Origin: Pseudomonadota bacterium | Lineage (GTDB): Bacteria > Myxococcota > Myxococcia > Myxococcales > Anaeromyxobacteraceae | Length of the DNA: 7,423 bases | NCBI GenBank assembly: GCA_023428085.1 | Contig: JAEYZK010000078.1 | Location: 1 to 7,423 of the forward strand | Direction: 5' to 3' | Part shown: positions 1-5,098 of the stretch, piece after piece | How positions within the stretch are numbered: position 1 is the stretch's first letter | Layout: every line of letters begins with the position of its first letter | Made by a program: the position numbers and the translations under genes | The notes under the pieces: model-generated | What the model was told of the DNA's origin: nothing | What the model saw: only the letters and a program-made list of their open reading frames with translations | Databases searched by the model: none

Positions 1-519
1 GCCCTGGAGCGCCTGCTCGCGGACGAGGCGCGGCCGATCGGCGTCCTCGTGAACAACGCCGGGGTGGCGCGCGACGCGCCGTTCCCCGCGCTCGAGCTGC
101 CCGCCTGGGAGGCGGTGACGCGCACCACGCTCGACGGCTTCTACAACGTGACCCGGCCGCTCGTCATGCCGATGGTCCGGCGGCGGTTCGGCCGGATCAT
201 CAACATCTCGTCGGTCTCGGGCGTCATGGGCAACCGCGGGCAGGTGAACTACGCCGCCGCGAAGGCGGGGCTCATCGGCGCCACCCGGGCGCTCGCGCAG
301 GAGGTGGCGCACCGGGGCGTCACCGTCAACGCGATCGCGCCCGGGCTCATCGACACGGACATGATCGCGTCGGCGCCCGTCGAGGAGATCCTGAAGCGGA
401 TCCCGGCCCGGCGCCTGGGCAAGCCCGAGGAGGTGGCGAGCCTCGCCGCCTTCCTCGCGTCGGAGACGGCGGGGTACATCACCGGCCAGGTCATCGGCAT
501 CAACGGCGGGCTCGCCTGA
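1..519 (+). CDS. 3-oxoacyl-ACP reductase, SDR family, FabG/ApeQ-like (5' partial)
   Basis: The open frame runs from base 1 to a TGA, giving 172 residues; the N-terminus, including the glycine-rich NADP-binding TGxxxGIG motif, lies outside the window. The visible part has the classical short-chain dehydrogenase pattern: NNAG at residues 18-21, the catalytic serine S71 in INISSVSG, Y84 and K88 in the YxxxK motif (YAAAKAG), then VNAIAPGLIDTDM and a C-terminal GxxxxINGG. Ser-Tyr-Lys spacing (13 and 17) equals that of E. coli FabG. The family reduces 3-ketoacyl-ACP to 3-hydroxyacyl-ACP with NADPH in the cytoplasm. The stretch LDGFYNVTRPLVMPM followed by GNRGQVNY resembles the reductases of aryl polyene clusters (ApeQ) more than housekeeping FabG. 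The ketosynthase 25 bases downstream supports this. The GTG at 49 lies inside the conserved NNAG region and is not the start. A primary-metabolism FabG remains possible. Confidence 0.93.
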   Translation, partial: ALERLLADEARPIGVLVNNAGVARDAPFPALELPAWEAVTRTTLDGFYNVTRPLVMPMVRRRFGRIINISSVSGVMGNRGQVNYAAAKAGLIGATRALAQEVAHRGVTVNAIAPGLIDTDMIASAPVEEILKRIPARRLGKPEEVASLAAFLASETAGYITGQVIGINGGLA

Positions 520-530
520 CGGCAGGCCGC

Positions 531-536
531 GAGGAA
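531..536 (+). promoter_or_regulatory. Shine-Dalgarno of the ketosynthase
   Basis: GAGGAA lies 8 bases before the ATG at 545. It fixes the ketosynthase start and, with the 25-base gap from the reductase stop, supports translation from a shared message. Confidence 0.7.
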
Positions 537-544
537 CGGAACGC

Positions 545-1771
545 ATGAGCCAGCACCGCGTCGCGATCACGGGCATCGGCCTCACCAGCCCCATCGGCAA
601 CTCGCTCGACGACGTCGCGCGCGCGCTCGTGGAGGACCGGGGCGGCATCCGCGTCATCCCCGCGCTCGCCGAGATCACGAACATGAAGACGCGGCTCGGC
701 GCGCCGTGCGAGGTGGACCTCTCCGCGCTGCCCAAGAAGCGGACCCGGACCATGGGGCGCGTGGCGCTCCTCTCCACCTGGGCGACGCAGCGGGCCATCT
801 CCGACGCGGGGCTGGACGCGGAGACGATCTCCTCGGGGAACGTCGGCCTCGCCTACGGCTCCACCGGCGGGACGAGCGCGGCGGTCGAGGAGTTCGTGCG
901 CAAGCTGCTCATCGGGCGCAGCCTCGACGGCATCCAGGCCTCCACGTACCTCAAGTTCATGAGCCACACCGCCGCCGCCAACGTGGCGCAGTACTTCGCG
1001 ATCCGCGGCCGCGTGATCACGACCTGCTCGGCGTGCGTGTCCTCGAGCCAGGCCATCGGGTACGGCTACGAGGCGGTGCGGAGCGGCACGCAGGAGATCA
1101 TGCTGTGCGGCGGCGCCGAGGAGATGGACGTCGTGCACGCGGGCATCTTCGACCTCATGTTCGCGACCTCGGTCAAGTACAACGACCGGCCCGCCGAGAC
1201 GCCGCGCCCGTTCGACGCCGATCGCGACGGCCTCGTCGTGGGGGAGGGCGCCGGGACGGTCGTGCTCGAGCGCTGGGAGCGGGCCCGCGCGCGCGGCGCG
1301 AAGATCTACGGCGAGGTGATCGGGTTCGCGACCAACTGCGACGGCCTCCACATGACCGCGCCGTCCGAGGACGGCATGACGCGGGTCATGCAGGCGGCGC
1401 TCACCGACGCCGGGATCGCGGCGGACCAGATCGACTACGTCAACGCGCACGCCACCGCGACGGACATCGGCGACGTCTGCGAGAGCCGGGCGGTGGCCCG
1501 GGTCCTCGGCGGCCGGGTCCCCGTCTCCTCCACCAAGGGGTTCACCGGGCACACCCTCGGCGCCTGCGGCGTCGTGGAGACGGCCTTCTGCCTCGCGATG
1601 CTGCGCGACGGGTTCCTCGCCCCGAACAAGAACCTGGTTCGCCCGCACCCGGAGTGCGCCCCGCTCGACTACGTGACGGGCGCGGCGCGGCAGGTCCGCC
1701 CCCGGACCGTGATGAACAACAACTTCGCGTTCGCCGGGCTCAACACGTCCCTCGTGTTCCGCGCCGTGTAG
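545..1771 (+). CDS. beta-ketoacyl-ACP synthase, FabF/KAS II type, ApeR-like
   Basis: This 408-residue protein has the usual length and layout of a condensing enzyme of the thiolase fold. It joins an acyl group held on an active-site cysteine with malonyl-ACP and releases CO2. The catalytic triad is complete: C164 in SACVSSSQAIG, H302 in VNAHATATDIGD and H336 in KGFTGHTLGA, close to C163/H303/H340 of E. coli FabF. PRPFDADRDGLVVGEGAG (about 220-237) is a typical ketosynthase motif. The C-terminal NNNFAFAGLNTSLVF replaces the common NSFGFGGTNASLVF. An extra cysteine, C161, sits three residues before the nucleophile. The start is an ATG with GAGGAA 8 bases upstream. It follows the reductase by 25 bases, so the two are probably co-transcribed. 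Reductase followed by ketosynthase is the order of apeQ-apeR at the end of aryl polyene clusters, and I infer a role in polyene pigment chain extension. Ordinary fatty acid synthesis is the alternative. Confidence 0.93.
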   Translation: MSQHRVAITGIGLTSPIGNSLDDVARALVEDRGGIRVIPALAEITNMKTRLGAPCEVDLSALPKKRTRTMGRVALLSTWATQRAISDAGLDAETISSGNVGLAYGSTGGTSAAVEEFVRKLLIGRSLDGIQASTYLKFMSHTAAANVAQYFAIRGRVITTCSACVSSSQAIGYGYEAVRSGTQEIMLCGGAEEMDVVHAGIFDLMFATSVKYNDRPAETPRPFDADRDGLVVGEGAGTVVLERWERARARGAKIYGEVIGFATNCDGLHMTAPSEDGMTRVMQAALTDAGIAADQIDYVNAHATATDIGDVCESRAVARVLGGRVPVSSTKGFTGHTLGACGVVETAFCLAMLRDGFLAPNKNLVRPHPECAPLDYVTGAARQVRPRTVMNNNFAFAGLNTSLVFRAV

Positions 1772-1795
1772 GAGGCCCGCCCCACCCGGTCGCGC

Positions 1796-1817
1796 GCGCG
1801 ATGCGGTAGCATCGCGC
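1796..1817 (+). promoter_or_regulatory. 9-bp inverted repeat with possible leaderless promoter
   Basis: GCGCGATGC (1796-1804) and GCATCGCGC (1809-1817) are perfect reverse complements around GGTA. The repeat ends two bases before the lipoprotein ATG and replaces any Shine-Dalgarno. TAGCAT at 1807-1812 fits a -10 hexamer and ends 7 bases before the ATG, so transcription could begin at or next to the start codon. I see no convincing -35. The repeat could instead be an operator or a hairpin blocking initiation on read-through mRNA from the ketosynthase operon. Confidence 0.45.
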
Positions 1818-1819
1818 CC

Positions 1820-2518
1820 ATGCGCCTCGCCTCCGCCGCCGCCGCCACCGCCCTCGCGCTCGCGTCCTGCGCGCGCGCCGACCGGATCGAGCTCCAGCCC
1901 GCCCGCGTGGACTTCGTCGGCGCGGGGAAGACCACCCAGGTCCGGGCCATGCCGTACGCCTCCAACGGGCGGTTCCTCCCCGAGCCGCCCTGCACCTGGA
2001 CCTCGAGCGACGAGCAGGTGGTCCGCGTCGCCGCGAAGGCGAACGAGGCGACGCTCACCGCCGCCGGCCGCGGGAGCGCCGTCGTGCGCTGCATCATCGG
2101 CGCCGCGCGCGCGGAGCTGCCGGTGCAGGTGCGCGTCGTCTCGCGCCTGTCGGTCAAGCCCGAGCGGCTCGAGCTGAAGGTGCAGGACGAGCGCGTCCCG
2201 CAGCCGCTCGCCGTCGAGGCGTTCGACGACGCCGGGCGGCCGCTCGTCGGCCGGGCGGCGGTCGTCACCTGCGCGAGCGAGGAGGTCTGCCGGGGCGACG
2301 CCCGCGGGCAGGTCTGGCCCGTCGGCCCGGGCGTCACCACCGCGCGCGTCGAGGTCGAGGGCGCCGCGGTGGAGCTCCCGGTGAAGGTCACCGAGGCCCG
2401 CAGCGCCGACGCGCGGCCGAAGGCGGTCAAGGGGAACCCGATGGAGGAGATCGAGCGGGAGTGGAACAAGAAGCTCGAGGAGGAGAGGAAGGCGGCCGAG
2501 AAGGCGGCGGGGAAGTAG
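1820..2518 (+). CDS. putative lipoprotein with two bacterial Ig-like domains
   Basis: The 232-residue product starts with a short signal peptide (MRLASAAAATALALASC) ending in the lipobox LASC, which predicts lipidation at C17 and anchoring in the inner or outer membrane. Residues about 23-107 look like a BIG2-type domain: an IELQPARVDF opening strand, WTSSDEQVVRV and AAGRGSAVVRC. A second, more divergent copy spans about 110-193, beginning LSVKPERLELKV. Four cysteines lie in these domains (one before WTSSD, one in VVRC, then VVTCASEEVC), so disulfides are possible. Residues about 207-232 (MEEIEREWNKKLEEERKAAEKAAGK) form a highly charged probable helix or coiled coil. Such folds usually mediate adhesion or cell-surface contacts; no enzyme motif is visible. 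It follows the ketosynthase by 48 bases and could be read through or use its own promoter. Precise function unknown. Confidence 0.85.
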   Translation: MRLASAAAATALALASCARADRIELQPARVDFVGAGKTTQVRAMPYASNGRFLPEPPCTWTSSDEQVVRVAAKANEATLTAAGRGSAVVRCIIGAARAELPVQVRVVSRLSVKPERLELKVQDERVPQPLAVEAFDDAGRPLVGRAAVVTCASEEVCRGDARGQVWPVGPGVTTARVEVEGAAVELPVKVTEARSADARPKAVKGNPMEEIEREWNKKLEEERKAAEKAAGK

Positions 2519-2535
2519 CGGCCGGGAGCAGCTCC

Positions 2536-2563
2536 AGAGAAGAGAAACCGGGTTCGACCCCGG
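2536..2563 (-). terminator. possible intrinsic terminator of the TPR gene
   Basis: Read on the minus strand, CCGGG and CCCGG (2563-2548) form a 5-bp GC stem with a 6-base loop, followed by the pyrimidine tract TTTCTCTTCTCT. It lies about 80 bases after the TPR stop. The stem is short and the tract is broken by cytosines, so termination may be only partial. Confidence 0.4.
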
Positions 2564-2582
2564 GAGCGGGTTCGGCCCCGGG
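2549..2582. repeat. two 16-base direct repeats, 18-base period
   Basis: CGGGTTCGACCCCGGG at 2549-2564 and CGGGTTCGGCCCCGGG at 2567-2582 differ at one base. Each unit is itself nearly palindromic, so each can form a small hairpin on either strand. Confidence 0.7.
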
Positions 2583-2603
2583 GACGGGGACGGGGACGGG
2601 TAC
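2580..2603 (+). repeat. GGGGAC tandem hexamers, G-quadruplex motif
   Basis: Three exact GGGGAC hexamers are followed by a degenerate fourth, GGGTAC. This gives four G-runs of 3-4 bases separated by two-base loops, matching the standard G-quadruplex pattern. The G-rich strand is the coding strand of the upstream lipoprotein gene, so a read-through 3' UTR would carry it as RNA. Confidence 0.65.
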
Positions 2604-2642
2604 GGCGGCTCCCGCTCCCGTCCCGCACCCGGCCTCTGCTTC

Positions 2643-4880
2643 TCACTTCACCCCGAGTATCCCCCTCGCCTCCGCAGCATACGCCCCCGCAGGACAGGCC
2701 CCGACATACCGCCGGAGGAGCGCGGTCCGCTGCTCGGCGGCGTCCTTCAGCCTCGGCAGGTCCGCCCGCGCGCGCGCGGCGCCCCAGAGCGCCTCGCAGC
2801 TCGCCGGGTCCTTCTCGAGCGCCTTGTCGTACAGCTCCTTCAGCTTCTCCGGCTTCGCGGCGCGGGCGCGCTCGGCCTCGGCCATCTCGACGTAAGCCGC
2901 GGCCACGCCGCCCGTGCCGCCGGCGCCGTACTCGTCGATCGCGGTGGTGAGCTCGACGAGGGCGCTCGGGATGTCGTTCTCCGCGCGGTGGAGGCGCGCC
3001 AGGGCGACGCGGGCGTCGGGGAAGGGGCGGCCGAGCTCGATGGCCTTCTTGTAGTTGCCGCGGGCGAGGTCGAGATCGCCGGCGGCCCGGTACGCGTCCC
3101 CGAGCAGGAGCGACAGGCGCGGCGACTCGCCGAGCCGCGCGACGGTGCGCTTCAGGGTCTCGAGCGCCTGGGGCACGCCGCCGTCCTTCCGGAGCATCGC
3201 GCGGGTGAGGTCGGCGTAGAGCGAGACGCGCTTGTTGTCGAGGGCGATGGCGCGCTGGAACTGGTCGACCGCGCCCGCGGCGTCGCCGGCGCGGAGCTTC
3301 CGGACGCCCGCGAGCCAGGGCAGGTCGGGGTTCGCGGGATCGAGCTTCGCGGCCTCCGCCTCCTCGGCGGCGGCGCCGTCGAGCTTCCCCCGCGCGGCGA
3401 GCACGCCGCCGCGGATGGCGCGCGCGAGCGCGAGCTGCGGCTTGGAGGCGCCGGTCTGCGGGGCGAGCACGAGCTCGGCGGCCCTCGACGCCTCCTCGGT
3501 CTGCCCGCGGCCCAGGAGCACGATCGCGCGGCCCAGGATGGACGAGACGTGGTCCTTCTGGATGCGCAGCGCGTAGTCGTAGTAGTTGACCGCCTGCGCC
3601 TCGTACCCCTCCCCGCGGCGGCGGAACTGCTCGGCGAGGAGCCAGGCCGTGCGGGCGTCGCCGGCCTCCTTCTCCTGGGCGCGCTTGAGGGTGCTGGCGG
3701 CGGCGTCGAGCTCGCCCGCGCGGAGCTGCACCGCCCCGAGCACCGCGGTGAGGAACGTCGTCTGCGTCGCGGGGTTGGCGGCGAAGACCTTCTCGATCCC
3801 CTCGCGCGCGCCGGCGGAGTCCCCGCCGCCCGCCCGGAGGTACGCCTCGGCGGCGTAGAGGTGGGAGTGCGTGCGGCCGACCTCGAGCATCTGGTTGAGG
3901 TGCTGGACGGCCGAGGCCCGGGCGGGCTCGCCGTCGCCGTGCTCGAGCCAGCGGAGCGCGTCCACGTAGGCGAGGTACGCGTGCCCGCCGACGTTGGCGG
4001 AGTCGTGCTCCAGGATCTCCGCCGCGCCCTTCGCCGCCGCGAGGTACGCGGGGTACGTGTCCTTCTCGACCTGCTCGCGCACGTCCTTGAGCAGGGCGTC
4101 GATGGCGCGGGCGCGGTCCGCGTCGGACCGCGTCTTCCACGCCCACCCGCCGAGCGCGGCGACGAGGGCGAGCGCGAGGCCCAGGCTGCCGACGAGCATC
4201 GTGCGGTGGGACTTCTTCTTCGGGCTCCCGCCCCGCGCGATCTCGTAGCTGCTCGTCCCGTACTTGTCCGCGAGCGCCTGCGCGTAGGCGACGTCGCGGG
4301 CCCGCCGCGAGGGCACCGGCGTCGGGATCGGGACCTCGATCGAGCGCTCCAGCGGGTCCGGCTGCGCGGCGGCCGCGGCGCCGCCGGGGACGACGCGCGG
4401 CGCGACCGGCGGTGCGTCCGGGCCGGTGCGCGGGCGGCCGGGCGCCGCGGGCGCCGCGAGCTTCACGCCGTGCTTCTGGAGGAGCTCGAGGACCTCCGGG
4501 TCGTTCGGCGCGGCCTCGGCCGCCCGGCGGAGGGCCGCCTCGCCCGGCTCGCGCTCGCCGAGCCGGAAGTGGAGCGTGCCGGCGAGCCGGTTGGCGGCGA
4601 CGAAGGTGGGGAAGGCGGCGAGCACGCCGCCGAGCTCCTCGAGCGCCTTGCGGTCCTTCCCCTGGTCCGCGTACACGCGGGCGAGGAGGACGCGGGCGCT
4701 CGGATCGTCGGGGTGTGCCTTCACGCCCTTCTTGCAGACGACCATCGCCTCCATGAACCGGCCGGCCGCGAGGTACGCCTCGGTCAGCGGGCGGTAGGCG
4801 TCGGAGGTCGGGTCGGTGGCGAAGGCGTGCTCGAGGGCGGAGATCTCGGCGGGCGAAAGCTGCTTTCCGGGCGGACCCAT
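2643..4880 (-). CDS. membrane-anchored tetratricopeptide repeat protein
   Basis: The 745-residue product is built mainly of TPR-like helical pairs. Residues about 10-135 form an N-terminal block with TPR-style motifs such as LTEAYLAAGRFMEAM and ARVYADQGKDRKALEE. A Pro/Ala-rich linker spans about 141-192. KKKSHR (221-226) precedes one hydrophobic helix, MLVGSLGLALALVAALGGWAW (228-248). The positive-inside rule puts the N-terminal block in the cytoplasm and residues about 255-745, with many further TPR motifs (e.g. LRAGDAAGAVDQFQRAIALD), outside the inner membrane. TPRs are protein-binding scaffolds; the partner cannot be told from the sequence. I chose the ATG at 4880 because residues before it look unlike a protein start and a -10-like TATTGT lies 8 bases upstream. 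A GTG at 4925 would add 15 residues. The gene stands alone, divergent from the tRNA and convergent with the lipoprotein gene. Confidence 0.92.
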   Translation of the reverse strand: MGPPGKQLSPAEISALEHAFATDPTSDAYRPLTEAYLAAGRFMEAMVVCKKGVKAHPDDPSARVLLARVYADQGKDRKALEELGGVLAAFPTFVAANRLAGTLHFRLGEREPGEAALRRAAEAAPNDPEVLELLQKHGVKLAAPAAPGRPRTGPDAPPVAPRVVPGGAAAAAQPDPLERSIEVPIPTPVPSRRARDVAYAQALADKYGTSSYEIARGGSPKKKSHRTMLVGSLGLALALVAALGGWAWKTRSDADRARAIDALLKDVREQVEKDTYPAYLAAAKGAAEILEHDSANVGGHAYLAYVDALRWLEHGDGEPARASAVQHLNQMLEVGRTHSHLYAAEAYLRAGGGDSAGAREGIEKVFAANPATQTTFLTAVLGAVQLRAGELDAAASTLKRAQEKEAGDARTAWLLAEQFRRRGEGYEAQAVNYYDYALRIQKDHVSSILGRAIVLLGRGQTEEASRAAELVLAPQTGASKPQLALARAIRGGVLAARGKLDGAAAEEAEAAKLDPANPDLPWLAGVRKLRAGDAAGAVDQFQRAIALDNKRVSLYADLTRAMLRKDGGVPQALETLKRTVARLGESPRLSLLLGDAYRAAGDLDLARGNYKKAIELGRPFPDARVALARLHRAENDIPSALVELTTAIDEYGAGGTGGVAAAYVEMAEAERARAAKPEKLKELYDKALEKDPASCEALWGAARARADLPRLKDAAEQRTALLRRYVGACPAGAYAAEARGILGVK

Positions 4881-4888
4881 CGCGCACC

Positions 4889-4894
4889 ACAATA
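4889..4894 (-). promoter_or_regulatory. putative -10 of the TPR gene (leaderless)
   Basis: The minus strand reads TATTGT 8 bases before the chosen ATG, with no Shine-Dalgarno in between. I see no good -35 at 16-18 bases. The position implies a transcript starting at or within a base or two of the start codon. Confidence 0.4.
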
Positions 4895-4918
4895 ACACCC
4901 GCCCCGGCCAAGAGGAGC

Positions 4919-4947
4919 TTGACACATCCCCGCGAAAACCGTTAAGG
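4919..4947 (+). promoter_or_regulatory. sigma70-type promoter of tRNA-Ala
   Basis: TTGACA at 4919-4924 is a perfect -35 consensus. A weak -10 lies 16 or 17 bases on (GTTAAG at 4941-4946 or TTAAGG at 4942-4947). The AT-rich GCGAAAACCGTTAA stretch stands out in this GC-rich DNA. Initiation near 4954 would give a leader of about 20 bases. Confidence 0.65.
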
Positions 4948-4951
4948 AAGC

Positions 4952-4972
4952 GGTCCCTTGCAGCATGGGACC
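4952..4972 (+). other. 6-bp hairpin just before the tRNA
   Basis: GGTCCC (4952-4957) and GGGACC (4967-4972) are exact reverse complements around a 9-base loop, ending one base before the mature tRNA 5' end. If transcribed, it could help present the RNase P site; it may also be chance. Confidence 0.35.
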
Positions 4973-4973
4973 C

Positions 4974-5049
4974 GGGGCTGTAGCTCAGCTGGGAGAGCGC
5001 TAGAATCGCACTCTAGAGGTCGTCGGTTCGATCCCGATCAGCTCCACCA
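4974..5049 (+). tRNA. tRNA-Ala, anticodon CGC
   Basis: The 76 bases fold into a full cloverleaf. The acceptor GGGGCTG pairs with CAGCTCC and includes G3:U70, the main alanine identity element. The D stem is GCTC/GAGC. The anticodon stem CTAGA/TCTAG closes the loop ATCGCAC, with U33 and anticodon CGC at 34-36 reading GCG. The variable loop is AGGTC, and the T arm GTCGG/CCGAT holds the loop TTCGATC. A73 and the CCA end are encoded. GCG is a frequent alanine codon in this genome, so an isoacceptor dedicated to it makes sense. Position 32 is A and position 38 is C, which cannot form a normal pair. It is a single-gene unit with its own promoter and terminator. Confidence 0.96.
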
Positions 5050-5051
5050 TT

Positions 5052-5093
5052 CGAAGGGCCCGCGCGGAGACGCCGGGCCCTTCGGTCTTTTTC
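5052..5093 (+). terminator. intrinsic terminator of tRNA-Ala
   Basis: CGAAGGGCCCG (5052-5062) pairs perfectly with CGGGCCCTTCG (5074-5084), giving 11 bp. Above a one-base bulge, GCG/CGC closes a GAGA tetraloop of the stable GNRA class. TCTTTTTC follows at once. The hairpin starts two bases after the CCA end. The T tract ends six bases before the stop of the convergent MscS gene. Confidence 0.93.
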
Positions 5094-5098
5094 GAGGC

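Larger units (their letters stand above)
2519..2642. other. convergent intergenic spacer, repeat-rich
   Basis: These 124 bases lie between the stops of the lipoprotein gene (+) and the TPR gene (-). They contain no believable gene. They hold an 18-base-period direct repeat, GGGGAC hexamers, an 8-bp inverted repeat (GGGACGGG at 2593-2600 with CCCGTCCC about 16 bases later) and a hairpin facing the minus-strand gene. The spacer probably ends transcription from both sides. Confidence 0.6.

Noticed and set aside
500..1648. Long minus-strand open frame of 382 codons opposite the ketosynthase
   Set aside because: It is antisense to a gene with intact catalytic motifs. Its composition (His, Arg, Asp, Ala, Val) is the usual mirror of GC-rich codons and shows no domain.
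2551..2562. T-arm-like GGTTCGACCCCG, a possible tRNA remnant or attachment site
   Set aside because: It resembles the tRNA T arm (5025-5036) over about 12 bases, but there is no acceptor or anticodon arm, integrase or other mobile-element sign. In GC-rich DNA this can be chance.
2988..4895. Plus-strand open frame of 635 codons opposite the TPR gene
   Set aside because: It is an antisense shadow made of Arg/Gly/Leu/Val/Glu runs without motifs; the TPR protein on the other strand is clearly real.
1669..4911. Minus-strand open frame of 1080 codons spanning three features
   Set aside because: It runs out of frame through the TPR gene, the spacer and antisense to the lipoprotein gene. The Arg/Pro/Ala-rich translation has no TPR or other domain.
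4881..4925. Upstream GTG start for the TPR protein
   Set aside because: The extra 15 residues would overlap the putative -10 and the tRNA -35 and add nothing TPR-like. ATG at 4880 is preferred, though not proven.
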